Assembly: GCF_029436685.1 (NCBI RefSeq)
Contig: NZ_JAROCY010000005.1
Location: 124,001 to 188,000 of the forward strand
Length of the DNA: 64,000 nucleotides
Source of the DNA: Novosphingobium cyanobacteriorum
GTDB taxonomy: Bacteria > Pseudomonadota > Alphaproteobacteria > Sphingomonadales > Sphingomonadaceae
Reading direction: 5' to 3'
The translations under genes were made by a program, and so were the position numbers. Positions 53,884-62,474 of this stretch are shown here, piece by piece. Every line of letters begins with the position of its first letter. Position 1 is the first letter of the stretch. A model generated the notes under the pieces. The model made no database searches. It saw only the letters and a list, made by a program, of their open reading frames with translations, and was not told the origin of the DNA.

Positions 53884-54533
53884 ACACCCCCTCCCCGCAT
53901 ACCCCGCGCACGGCGGCGCCTGCACGCATCTCGGCGCTGCCATGGCTGCTGTTCATCGGCGCGCTGGCATTGGTCGCGTGGTTCGGCTGGCAATTGTGGA
54001 AACCGAAGGACCTGGGCGACCCGCTCGCCACCAGTCTCGTCGCCTTTGAAAAGCAGGACAAGCTGACCGTGTTCAGCGCGCAGCTCGCCCCCGTGGTGGC
54101 AAGCGATGACACCCGGCTGCTCGGCCTCGTCCGCTCCCGCCAGGTTGCGGTGATCCCGGCACGCGTGGAATATGCTCTCGATCTTTCACAGGTGGGGCGC
54201 GATCGCATGCGCTGGAATGCCGCGACCAAGACGCTTGCGGTGCGGCTGCCCCCGCTCGGCATCAGCCGCCCCAACCTGGACGAGGCGCGCGCACAGTACC
54301 TGCGAGAGGGCGTGTGGATCACGCGCGAGGCGCAGGACAAACTGACGCGGGACAACACCCAACTGGCCGAACGGCTCGCCACCGAACAGGCCGGCAACCC
54401 GGTGCTGATGGGCCTTGCCCGCACCGCCGCCAAGGAAGCAATCCGCCAGAACCTTTCGATCCCGCTGCAAGTCGCCGGTTTCGGAGACGTGCAGGTGGTG
54501 GTAACTTTCGACGGAGAGCCGAATCCGGCCTGA
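53865..54533 (+). CDS. DUF4230 domain membrane-anchored protein
   Basis: The 222-residue protein has one membrane helix (about 25-45, PWLLFIGALALVAWFGW) and a periplasmic DUF4230 domain (DKLTVFSAQLAPVV; VEYALDLSQVGRDRMRWN; NLSIPLQVAGFGDVQVVVTF). It starts at ATG 53865, inside the end of the hydrolase gene. The family has no known activity. The overlap points to joint expression with the MBL hydrolase. Confidence 0.85.
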   Translation: MDPDRLNTPSPHTPRTAAPARISALPWLLFIGALALVAWFGWQLWKPKDLGDPLATSLVAFEKQDKLTVFSAQLAPVVASDDTRLLGLVRSRQVAVIPARVEYALDLSQVGRDRMRWNAATKTLAVRLPPLGISRPNLDEARAQYLREGVWITREAQDKLTRDNTQLAERLATEQAGNPVLMGLARTAAKEAIRQNLSIPLQVAGFGDVQVVVTFDGEPNPA

Positions 54534-54595
54534 CGGGCGACATGGTCCCCTGCCCGTCGCGCAACTAAAGGGTCGCGCGGGGGAAATGAGGGAGA

Positions 54596-55336
54596 ATGAC
54601 CATGGCAACGGCAGCCGCCGCCCATCCGAGCTATAGCTACACCACCGACCAGCAGTTCTTTCTGCGCCTGTCGCAGGTCATTGCCGGCCTGATCGTCTTC
54701 GGCTTCGCGCAGTGGGCCCTGCGCGGCTTCGTCAAACCCACGCAGGTGCCGTTGCTGATCCATGTTCATGGCGTCGTCATGCTCGGCTGGCTGGCCGTGC
54801 TGGTTGCGCAGAACGCGCTGGCGGGATCGGGCAACCTGGCCCTGCACCGACATCTTGGCTGGGCGAGTGTCGCCCTCGTCGGCGCGATCGTGGTGCTCGG
54901 CATTTCCGCGGGTCGCATGGCGCTGCAGCTGCACCGCGTGCCGCCCTTCTTCAGCGACGCCTTTTTCCTCGCGCTCACGCATGTGGAAGTCACCGCCTTC
55001 GCCGCGATGTTTGCAACTGCCGTGGCGCTGCGCCGGCAGACGCAGTGGCATCGGCGCCTGATGATCGGCGCCACGGTGATCGTGATGGAGCCGGCATTCG
55101 GTCGCCTGCTGCCGATGGAGTTGATTGATCCTGGGCTCGGCCCGTGGCTGGAAGCCGCACTTCAGGCCGTGTTTCTGCTCGCCATCGCGCGGCACGATCG
55201 CAAGGTGATGGGTGCGGTCCATCCCGCCACGCTGTTCTCGCTGGCCGCGCTGCTTGGCGTCCACGCCCTGATCCAGGCGCTGGCGGCCTTGCCCGCCATG
55301 GCTGCGGCCGCGCAGGCTATTGCGACCGGGGCCTAG
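54596..55336 (+). CDS. Hypothetical multi-pass membrane protein
   Basis: The 246-residue protein has about six or seven membrane helices and conserved His residues: LLIHVHGVVMLGWLAVLVAQ and HRHLGWASVALVG. A further HRRLMIG segment is near the middle. The His-rich pattern resembles DUF2306 or cytochrome b-like membrane proteins, but I cannot assign it. The start ATG 54596 lies near AGGGAG. Its stop overlaps a palindrome in front of nadA. Confidence 0.75.
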   Translation: MTMATAAAAHPSYSYTTDQQFFLRLSQVIAGLIVFGFAQWALRGFVKPTQVPLLIHVHGVVMLGWLAVLVAQNALAGSGNLALHRHLGWASVALVGAIVVLGISAGRMALQLHRVPPFFSDAFFLALTHVEVTAFAAMFATAVALRRQTQWHRRLMIGATVIVMEPAFGRLLPMELIDPGLGPWLEAALQAVFLLAIARHDRKVMGAVHPATLFSLAALLGVHALIQALAALPAMAAAAQAIATGA

Positions 55337-55382
55337 GGTCCCTAAGTCCCCTCGCGCGCCCACGCCTGTCCGGGCGCGCGAG
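55334..55382 (+). promoter_or_regulatory. Palindrome and leader hairpin in front of nadA
   Basis: TAGGG-T-CCCTA (55334-55344) is a perfect short palindrome. Then CTCGCGCGCCC (55351-55361) pairs perfectly with GGGCGCGCGAG (55372-55382), 11 bases with a 10-base loop. The stem ends at the nadA ribosome site (AGAAGGA). It could be an operator plus a translation-control hairpin, or a poor terminator without T-run. Confidence 0.5.
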
Positions 55383-55393
55383 AAGGACCCGCG

Positions 55394-56392
55394 ATGACCG
55401 CCCAACCGACGAACCTTACCGGCCTGGACCTGCGCGCCGAGATCGACCGCCTGCGCAAGGAGCGCAATGCGGTGATCCTGGCGCACTATTATCAGAAGCC
55501 GGAAATCCAGGACCTCGCCGATTTCGTCGGCGATTCGCTCGAGCTATCGCGCAAGGCGGCAGACACCGATGCCGACGTCATCGCCTTCTGCGGCGTGAAG
55601 TTCATGGCCGATACCGCGAAGATCCTGTCCCCGCAGAAGATCGTGGTCCTGCCCGATCTCGACGCGGGCTGCAGCCTTGAGGATTCGTGCCCGCCCGACC
55701 AGTTCAAGGCGTTCCGTGAGGCGCACCCCGATCACATCGCGCTCACCTACATCAACTGCTCCACCGAGGTGAAGGCGCTCAGCGATGTCATCGTGACCTC
55801 GTCCAGCGCGGAAACCATCCTCGCCCGGATCCCGCCCGAACAGAAGATCATCTTCGGCCCGGACCGGCACCTTGGCGGCTATCTCAACCGCAAGTTCGGG
55901 CGCGAGATGCTGCTGTGGCCTGGCGTGTGCATCGTGCACGAGGCGTTTTCGGAAACCGAGCTGCTCAAGCTGAAGGCCCAGCATCCCGGCGCGCCGATTG
56001 CCGCGCACCCGGAATGCCCGCCGCACATCGTTGACCATGCCGACTATGTCGGCTCCACCAGCGGCATCCTGCAGTTCGCCAAGACGATGGAAGGTGACAC
56101 CCTGATCGTCGCCACCGAGCCGCACATCATCCACCAGATGCAGCTGGCCATGCCGCACAAGACCTTCATCGGCGCGCCGGGAGCCGACGGCAACTGCAAC
56201 TGCAACATCTGCCCTTACATGGCGCTCAACACCATGGAGAAGCTCTATCTCGCGCTGCGCGACCTGACCCCGCGCATCGAGATCGAGGAAAGCCTGCGCC
56301 TGGCCGCCAAGAAGAGCCTCGACCGGATGCTCGACATGGCCAGCGGCACCATCGGCATGGGCGATCTCGGCGCAAAGCCGTTCAGCGCCTGA
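55394..56392 (+). CDS. nadA: Quinolinate synthase NadA
   Basis: The 332-residue 4Fe-4S enzyme condenses iminoaspartate with dihydroxyacetone phosphate to quinolinate in NAD synthesis. It has ILAHYYQKPEIQDLADFVGD, cysteine-bearing IAFCGVKFMAD, YINCSTEVKA, HPECPPHI and the C-terminal NCNCNICPYMALN. The ATG 55394 follows AAGGA. nadB and nadC are not in the window. Upstream lies a hairpin that may regulate it. Confidence 0.97.
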   Translation: MTAQPTNLTGLDLRAEIDRLRKERNAVILAHYYQKPEIQDLADFVGDSLELSRKAADTDADVIAFCGVKFMADTAKILSPQKIVVLPDLDAGCSLEDSCPPDQFKAFREAHPDHIALTYINCSTEVKALSDVIVTSSSAETILARIPPEQKIIFGPDRHLGGYLNRKFGREMLLWPGVCIVHEAFSETELLKLKAQHPGAPIAAHPECPPHIVDHADYVGSTSGILQFAKTMEGDTLIVATEPHIIHQMQLAMPHKTFIGAPGADGNCNCNICPYMALNTMEKLYLALRDLTPRIEIEESLRLAAKKSLDRMLDMASGTIGMGDLGAKPFSA

Positions 56393-56400
56393 ACGAAAAA

Positions 56401-56422
56401 GGGCGGCCTTGCGGGGCCGCCC
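56401..56422 (-). terminator. Terminator of the M10 metalloprotease gene
   Basis: A perfect 8-base GC stem (GGGCGGCC and complement) with a 6-base loop. On the minus strand it is followed by TTTTTCG. It lies 25 bases past the metalloprotease stop and may also slow plus-strand nadA transcription. Confidence 0.85.
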
Positions 56423-56446
56423 TCCTCGCTTCGATGCTGGTTCCGC

Positions 56447-58117
56447 TTACAGGAACAGCACGTCAGCCTGCGCCACCGTGCTGCCGATCACGGTCACGTC
56501 AAAATCGGCCACCTTGTCGCCGTTCAGGTCGGCCAGGAGATGCCCGCCGGCGAAGCGCAGTTCGCCCGCCGCGCCGCTGAACGCTGCGCTGCCGATCCAC
56601 GTCAGGTCCGCGCCAGCTTCCAGCGGGGACTTCGCGCCAAGGTGGGTCAAGTCGATCTTGTCAGTCCCGCTGGCGAAATCGGCGATGGTGTCGCCCTTTT
56701 CCACGACGTGGAACTGGAACGTGTCCTTGCCCGCGCCGCCGTAAAGCGTGTCCTTGCCTTCGAACCCGTTGAGCACGTCATCGCCGGCCATGCCCTTCAG
56801 CACGTTGGCCACCTGGTTGCCCCAGATCACGTCGCGCGCCGATCCGCCCACCGCGTTCTCGATGGTGGTGCCATAGGCGATCGACAGGTTGAGGTATTCG
56901 GTGGTGAACACGCCGGACACACCGGTTTCACGCGCGATGTCCGCTTCGTTCGCGGCGATGGCGGGATTGGCCAGGCCGTCGATGAAGGCCTGTGACCTGT
57001 CGGCAAAGGGCGCGCCGCGGATCAGGCCGAGTTCCACGCGGGCGGCGTCGATCACCGCCTCGGTCGGGATCGCCTGCCCCACCGAGCTGAACGCACCGGC
57101 ATGGAGATCAATCTGCTGGCTGGCGGTGAAGCCCGACAGGTCCAGCGTGTCCTTGCCCCCGGCGTCGTAGATCGAAAGATAAGGGAACGCGTTCTTCGAG
57201 AAATCGTAGACCACGTTGCCGGCATTGCTGTTGAAGCCATAGGTGGTGTCGGTCACGCGCGTCGTCGGGTCTGCGCCATACTTGGCCTGGATCGTCAGGA
57301 TATCGTGCACCAGCGGTGTCTGCGCATTGCCAAACTGCAGCGTGTTCCAGTCGCGGATGCGGCCGCCGGTATCCTCTGCCGCCCAGTACGACATGATCGA
57401 ATACTGCGTGCTGTCCTGCGCATATTCGGCATAGTTGGCGTAGGTGAGGTCGAGGTTCGGGTCATAATTGTACTGCCCGGGGTGCGACAGGCCCAGCGTA
57501 TGGCCCAGTTCGTGCACCAGCGTGGTCTTGCCGTATCCGCCAAAGCCGAACCACGCGTTGGTCCAGTTCAGCGCCGGATCGGCCACGAACACGTCGGACT
57601 GAAACTTGTAGCCCTGCTTGCCGGGATAATAGGCATAGGCCTGCGCCGGGTCCCACGAATTGGCAAACTGGATGTCCGCGCCAGTGCCGTTCTTCTCCAC
57701 GAACTTCACCGCGACAAGATCGTCCCACAGCTGGATCGAGGCGCGCGCCTCGGTGCGCTGCTGCGCGTTGAACGGCGAGAAGCCATAGCCTGCGGTGAAG
57801 CCGAAGTTCGGGTTGTTGTAGACGTTGGTCAGGTGCGACAGATCAGCGAAGCTGTAGGTGATGACGCCGTTGGGCGCCTTCAGCACGGTGCCCGAATCGA
57901 TGTGCGCCTTCACCCCTTCCAGGTCGAGCACAGGCTTGCCGCGGAAGAACTCTCCCACATGGTTGTCGAGGCTTGCGCCCGGCGTTCCGGACGAGAGTGG
58001 CGCGATGAACTTCGGCAGCGGCATCGACGCATCGCCGGCAACGTCGCGGAATTCGAAGATGTCGGCATCCGGATTGGTCGCGAGCACGTCTTGGGCGCGC
58101 ATTCTGCTTGCAGGCAT
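56447..58117 (-). CDS. Serralysin-like M10 metallopeptidase with RTX C-terminus
   Basis: The 556-residue secreted protease has no Sec signal. Its catalytic domain carries the zinc motif HELGHTLGLSHP (HExxHxxGxxH) and the Met-turn in QYSIMSYW. A C-terminal part (about 430-556) has RTX calcium repeats such as GMAGDDVLNG, FEGKDTLYGGAGKDTF, and ends with hydrophobic VLFL, the usual signal for type I secretion. No ABC/HlyD secretion genes or protease inhibitor are nearby. The start is ATG 58117. It sits alone between nadA and a DMT transporter, which suggests an accessory function (protein degradation outside the cell). Confidence 0.92.
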   Translation of the reverse strand: MPASRMRAQDVLATNPDADIFEFRDVAGDASMPLPKFIAPLSSGTPGASLDNHVGEFFRGKPVLDLEGVKAHIDSGTVLKAPNGVITYSFADLSHLTNVYNNPNFGFTAGYGFSPFNAQQRTEARASIQLWDDLVAVKFVEKNGTGADIQFANSWDPAQAYAYYPGKQGYKFQSDVFVADPALNWTNAWFGFGGYGKTTLVHELGHTLGLSHPGQYNYDPNLDLTYANYAEYAQDSTQYSIMSYWAAEDTGGRIRDWNTLQFGNAQTPLVHDILTIQAKYGADPTTRVTDTTYGFNSNAGNVVYDFSKNAFPYLSIYDAGGKDTLDLSGFTASQQIDLHAGAFSSVGQAIPTEAVIDAARVELGLIRGAPFADRSQAFIDGLANPAIAANEADIARETGVSGVFTTEYLNLSIAYGTTIENAVGGSARDVIWGNQVANVLKGMAGDDVLNGFEGKDTLYGGAGKDTFQFHVVEKGDTIADFASGTDKIDLTHLGAKSPLEAGADLTWIGSAAFSGAAGELRFAGGHLLADLNGDKVADFDVTVIGSTVAQADVLFL

Positions 58118-58304
58118 GTTGGTAGGTCCCCGGTCCTGATGGTACCGCGCAGCCCCTGTGGCACGCGGACGGCGGCAGCTGAACGGCTCCGCTCCGGGGG
58201 CATCAACGGCCCCCGAATGCAAGGAGACTCATTTCAACTGAAACCAATGCCCTACGTATATCGGCCCAAAAGCGATTGGATAGGAAAATTTTCAACCATT
58301 GATC

Positions 58305-59213
58305 TCAATCCGGCGCATCCGCGGTTCGTGCCGGCTCGCCCACCCGAGCCAGCACCAGCGAGACCGCCACCAGCACCATGCCCAGCCCATCAACCACGCC
58401 GATCGTCTCGCCGAACGCCGCCCAGCCGGCGATCACCGAGACCACTGGCTGCGACAACAGCGCAAGGCCGATCACCAGCGGGCTGAAGTGCCCCAGCGCA
58501 TAGACCAGCAACCCCTGCCCGATCACCTGGCTGGCGATGGCGAGCCCGATTACCGGCCACCATGTGTGCGGCCAGACCGGCTCTCCCAGCCACAGCGCGC
58601 AGACCAGCAGCACCGGCGCCCCTGTCCAGCTGGCATGAAACAGCAGGGACCAGCTGCCAAAGCGCCCGCGCGCATGCTGGATCAGCAGGATGTAAAAGAA
58701 GTAGAAGAAGCCTGCGAGCACGCAGAAAAGGTCACCCACCAAGGTCGAGGTGTCGATCTCCAACGATCGCCCCATCAGGATGGCCGACCCCGCCAGCGCC
58801 AAGATCATCGCCGCCACTTCGGCCCAGCGCGGCGCGCGGCGCGCCGCCACCATGCCCCAGACCATCAGGATCAGGCTGCCCGAATTGCCGAACAGCGAGG
58901 CGTTGCCCAGCTTGGTCTTTTCGATCCCCACATGCCATGACGCCAGATCGAGTGCGAAGAGAACGCCCGCCAGCGCCACCGCACCCAGCGAGCCCCAGCC
59001 GAAACCGGTCAGCGGCTGGCGATTGGCCCGGGCCAGCAATGCCAGCAGCGGCAAGGGCAGCACCAGCCGCCACAACCCTGCCGAGACCGGGCCACTATCG
59101 GCCAGCCTGACGAACCACGGGCCGAACGCCAGCGCCAGGTTGCCCCCCATCAACGCGACGAAATGGAAACTATCCGGATGGCGTGTTTTCGTTTCACGCC
59201 GGTACGTTGCCAT
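58305..59213 (-). CDS. DMT family transporter (EamA)
   Basis: The 302-residue membrane protein has about ten helices and two EamA repeats (SAGLWRLVLPLPLLALLARA; LVYALGHFSPLVIGLALLSQ). It is of the drug/metabolite transporter superfamily, whose members export amino acids and other small compounds. The substrate is unknown. It is divergent from the old yellow enzyme gene, 99 bases apart, and may share control with it. Confidence 0.9.
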   Translation of the reverse strand: MATYRRETKTRHPDSFHFVALMGGNLALAFGPWFVRLADSGPVSAGLWRLVLPLPLLALLARANRQPLTGFGWGSLGAVALAGVLFALDLASWHVGIEKTKLGNASLFGNSGSLILMVWGMVAARRAPRWAEVAAMILALAGSAILMGRSLEIDTSTLVGDLFCVLAGFFYFFYILLIQHARGRFGSWSLLFHASWTGAPVLLVCALWLGEPVWPHTWWPVIGLAIASQVIGQGLLVYALGHFSPLVIGLALLSQPVVSVIAGWAAFGETIGVVDGLGMVLVAVSLVLARVGEPARTADAPD

Positions 59214-59312
59214 TGAAGGGTTCGCTTCCTAAAAAGTTGCAAAAGGAAACTTGGCTCTTGGCCGTCCTTTCGTTCGCACGTTCTTCATTTCCACCCTGCA
59301 AAGGTCCTGTCC

Positions 59313-60419
59313 ATGCACGATTCGCTGTTTCAGCCCGGCTTTCTTGGCGCCATCGCGATTCCCAACCGCATCATCATGGCGCCGCTCACCCGCGGCCGTG
59401 CCACGCCCGAACATGTACCCACCCCGATCATGCAGACCTATTATCGCCAGCGCGCGACTGCGGGCCTGATCCTGACCGAAGCTACCGGCATCAGCCGCGA
59501 AGGGCTTGGCTGGCCAGGCGCACCCGGAATCTGGAGTGATCAGCAGGTAGAGGCGTGGAAGCCGATCGTGGAGGCCGTGCACGAAGCCGGCGGCCGCATC
59601 GCGATGCAGCTGTGGCACATGGGGCGTCTGGTCCACCCCGATTTCCTCGGCGGCAAGCCGGGTGTTTCGTCATCGGCCACGCGTGCGCCCGGACCGGCTC
59701 ACACGCCGCAGGGCCGCAAGGACAACGAGACTGCCCGCGCCCTGCGGCTCGACGAAATTCCCCGCCTGATCGAAGACTATGGCCTTGCGGCCGAGAATGC
59801 CAAGAAGGCAGGCTTTGACGGGGTGCAGCTCCATGCCGCCAATGGCTACCTGATCGACCAGTTCCTGCGCGATGGCGCCAACCTGCGTGACGACGACTAT
59901 GGCGGCAGCACCACCAACCGCGTGCGCCTGCTGCGTGAGGTGACCGCCCGCCTGATCGAAGTGTGGGGCGCGGATCGTGTGGGCGTCCGGCTCTCGCCCA
60001 ATGGCGAATCGCAGGGCGTCGACGACAGCAATCCGCAGGCAACCTTCGGTGAAGCCGCACGCGTGCTGCAGGATCTCGGCATCGCCTATCTCGAACTGCG
60101 TCAGCCCGGCCCCGATGGCACTTATGGCAAGACTGACGTACCCCAGCAGGACGGCCTGATCCGCACGCTCTTCACCGGTCCGCTGATCCTGAACAGCGAC
60201 TACACGCCCGAGCAGGCCGACGCCGACATCCGTTCCGGCCGGGCCGACGTGATCAGCTTCGGTCGCCCGTTCATTTCAAACCCGGACCTTGTCGATCGCA
60301 TCGCCAAGGGCGCCCACCTCAATCCGAACAAGGGGATACCACAGACGTGGTACTTCCCGGGCGAGGAAGGGTACACCGACTACCCCACGCTTGCAGAGGA
60401 AGCGGCTTCCGCCGCATAA
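59313..60419 (+). CDS. Old yellow enzyme family alkene reductase (NADH:flavin oxidoreductase)
   Basis: The 368-residue FMN enzyme has the OYE barrel: NRIIMAPLTRGRAT, LWHMGRLVHPDF, the substrate-binding pair in LHAANGYLIDQFLRDGANLR and YGGSTTNR, and the C-terminal phosphate site ADVISFGRPFISNPDL. It matches NemA-type enzymes that reduce activated alkenes and nitro compounds. The start ATG 59313 has AAGG upstream. It is followed 8 bases later by a CitE-like gene and is divergent from a DMT transporter. Confidence 0.95.
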   Translation: MHDSLFQPGFLGAIAIPNRIIMAPLTRGRATPEHVPTPIMQTYYRQRATAGLILTEATGISREGLGWPGAPGIWSDQQVEAWKPIVEAVHEAGGRIAMQLWHMGRLVHPDFLGGKPGVSSSATRAPGPAHTPQGRKDNETARALRLDEIPRLIEDYGLAAENAKKAGFDGVQLHAANGYLIDQFLRDGANLRDDDYGGSTTNRVRLLREVTARLIEVWGADRVGVRLSPNGESQGVDDSNPQATFGEAARVLQDLGIAYLELRQPGPDGTYGKTDVPQQDGLIRTLFTGPLILNSDYTPEQADADIRSGRADVISFGRPFISNPDLVDRIAKGAHLNPNKGIPQTWYFPGEEGYTDYPTLAEEAASAA

Positions 60420-60427
60420 GGAGTTCC

Positions 60428-61336
60428 ATGACACGCACGCACCCCCGTTCCTGGCTGTTCATTCCCGCAGACAGCGAGAAGAAGCTGATGAAAGCGCCGG
60501 AAACGGGGGCGCATGCGATCATCGTGGACCTCGAGGATTCGGTCGCCTTTGCGGCGAAGGCCGGCGCGCGCCGCACTGCGCGCGATTGGCTGGAAGCGCA
60601 CAAGCGCCAGATCACCACGCGCAAGCAGGCCCGCTGGGTGCGGATCAACGCGGTGGAAACCGGCCTGTGGCGCGATGATCTGGCCGCGATCATGGCCGGC
60701 GCGCCCGATGGCATCATGCTGCCCAAGGCCGAAGGGCCCGAACAGATCCGCCTCGTCGCCGCCGAAATCTATGAACATGAACAGCGCAACGGCCTGCCCA
60801 ACGGCCATGTCCGCATCCTGCCACTGGTCAGCGAAACGGCGCGCGCCGCGCTGACCATCACTTCCTATGTCGAGGCCTCGATGCCCCGCCTTGCCGGGCT
60901 CACTTGGGGGGCGGAAGACCTTTCGGCCGCCATTGGCGCCAGCCGCAAGCGTGATGCCGCCGGGCAGTGGACCGACACCTTCCGCTTCATCCGCGCGCAG
61001 ACGCTGCTTGCCGCCCATGCCCGTGATGTCTGGGCCATCGACACCCTGCATGCCGATTTCCGTGACGAGGAAGGCTGCCGCCGCGCCGCCGAGGCTGCAC
61101 GCGGCGATGGCTTCACCGGCATGCTGGCGATCCATCCGGTGCAGGTGCCGATCATCAACGCCGCCTTCGCCCCGACCGAGGCCGAACTGGCCGAGGCAGA
61201 AGCCATTGTCGCGGCCTTTGCCGCCAATCCCGGCGCGGGCACGCTGCAGCTCGACGGCAGGATGATAGACCAGCCGCACCTCAAGCAGGCGCGTGCCCTG
61301 CTCGGCATCGAAGCGGCGCCAGTCCGCCCGCTCTGA
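60428..61336 (+). CDS. HpcH/HpaI family CoA ester lyase (CitE-like)
   Basis: The 302-residue barrel enzyme has SWLFIPADSEKKLMKAPETG, the metal region AIIVDLEDSVAF, VRINAVET, DGIMLPKAEGPEQ and LTWGAEDLSAAIGAS. These are hallmarks of the CitE/malyl-CoA lyase group, which split or form C-C bonds in CoA esters such as malyl-CoA or citramalyl-CoA. The substrate is not certain. The start ATG 60428 follows an excellent AAGGAG. It forms an operon with the alkene reductase. Confidence 0.92.
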   Translation: MTRTHPRSWLFIPADSEKKLMKAPETGAHAIIVDLEDSVAFAAKAGARRTARDWLEAHKRQITTRKQARWVRINAVETGLWRDDLAAIMAGAPDGIMLPKAEGPEQIRLVAAEIYEHEQRNGLPNGHVRILPLVSETARAALTITSYVEASMPRLAGLTWGAEDLSAAIGASRKRDAAGQWTDTFRFIRAQTLLAAHARDVWAIDTLHADFRDEEGCRRAAEAARGDGFTGMLAIHPVQVPIINAAFAPTEAELAEAEAIVAAFAANPGAGTLQLDGRMIDQPHLKQARALLGIEAAPVRPL

Positions 61337-61342
61337 ATCCGG

Positions 61343-61714
61343 TCAGGCGGCGGGCTTGCTCGCTGCCGGCTTGGGCTTGGCGGTTGCGGCGGGTTTCGGA
61401 CTTGCCGCCGGCTTTGGCACGTCCGCAGGGTTGGCCGCATCGGTCGGGGCGGGCGCGCTTTCCGCCACCGGCGAATCCGCCGCTTCACTGGCGTCGGTGC
61501 CGGGCAGGTCCAGCTTGGGCTTGTCCACCTTGGCCGGCATCAACGGGGCCTGTGCCTGCGAATGGCTGGTGTCGATCATCGCGTCGCTGATCGTGCCGGG
61601 CAGCACTTCGCCACCCGCCGCCTTGGCGCCCTTTTCCTCGCCTTTGCCGCCGCAGCCGCTCACCGTGGCCGAGAGCGCAGCCGCAACCAGCAGTGCTGCC
61701 GAAATCCGCTTCAT
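61343..61714 (-). CDS. Hypothetical lipoprotein with Ala/Pro/Lys-rich tail
   Basis: The 123-residue precursor has a lipoprotein signal with lipobox VSGC at about residue 22, then a short Gly/Lys-rich spacer. A middle segment (GEVLPGTISDAMIDTSHSQA) follows, then a low-complexity Pro/Ala/Lys tail typical of a wall-spanning linker. The start is ATG 61714 or the preceding ATG 61717; a strong AGGAGG sits just before both. The gene overlaps the lipB stop by a few bases. Function is unknown. Confidence 0.75.
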   Translation of the reverse strand: MKRISAALLVAAALSATVSGCGGKGEEKGAKAAGGEVLPGTISDAMIDTSHSQAQAPLMPAKVDKPKLDLPGTDASEAADSPVAESAPAPTDAANPADVPKPAASPKPAATAKPKPAASKPAA

Positions 61715-62382
61715 CATGCCTCCTTCGGCGGGCACGCCACGTCCAGCCGCGCCAGGAAATCGTCGGCGCGCGCCAGCAATGCCCGATCCCAAACATCGGG
61801 CGCAACCTCCTGCCCCAGATCAGCCAGGCTGGTCACCCCGAATTCATCGATCCCGCAGGGTACGATCCCGCCGAAGTGGCTGAGATCGGGCGAAAGGTTC
61901 ACCGAAAAGCCATGCATCGTCACCCACCGGCGGATGCGCACGCCGATCGCGCCGATCTTGGCCTCGCGCCCATCGCTGCCCTTGGTCCAGATGCCCACCC
62001 GGCCTTCGGCGCGCCACGATTCCACGCCGAAATCGCCCAGCGTATCGATCACCCAGCCCTCCACCGCGTGAACGAAGCCGCGCACGTCGCGCGCCCGGGT
62101 CTTCAGGTCCAGCAGGATGTAGCCCACGCGCTGCCCCGGCCCGTGGTAGGTGTAGCGCCCGCCGCGCCCCGCCTCGAACACCTCGAACCGCGGGTCGAGC
62201 AGTTCGCTGCGATCCGCACTCGTCCCGGCGGTATAGACCGGCGGGTGCTCCAGCAGCCAGATCAGCTCCCGCGCCGTCCCTTCGGCGATTGCCGCGTTGC
62301 GTCCGGTCATCGTCTCCAGCGCCTGCGCATAGGGCACCAGCGTGGTTTCCTGCCGGATCTCGATGTCGGAATTTGCCTTCAT
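61714..62382 (-). CDS. lipB: Lipoyl(octanoyl) transferase LipB
   Basis: The 222-residue enzyme moves octanoyl from acyl carrier protein to lipoyl domains. It has the family motifs [50 protein letters not shown] (catalytic Lys) and [13 protein letters not shown] (catalytic Cys). The start is ATG 62382; a Met eight codons upstream is also possible. It is followed by a small lipoprotein gene. lipA is not in the window. Confidence 0.96.
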   Translation of the reverse strand: MKANSDIEIRQETTLVPYAQALETMTGRNAAIAEGTARELIWLLEHPPVYTAGTSADRSELLDPRFEVFEAGRGGRYTYHGPGQRVGYILLDLKTRARDVRGFVHAVEGWVIDTLGDFGVESWRAEGRVGIWTKGSDGREAKIGAIGVRIRRWVTMHGFSVNLSPDLSHFGGIVPCGIDEFGVTSLADLGQEVAPDVWDRALLARADDFLARLDVACPPKEA

Positions 62383-62474
62383 GCCTGCCGCACTTGGCCT
62401 GCGCACGCGCCAAGTTCAAGCCCCGCTGCAGAAGGGGTGCAAGCATGCGCCGCTGCTGCTAGGAAGCCGCGGTG

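Noticed and set aside
54532..54558. 7-base inverted repeat after the DUF4230 gene
   Set aside because: The stem is short with a 13-base loop and no T-run. It is too weak to call a terminator.
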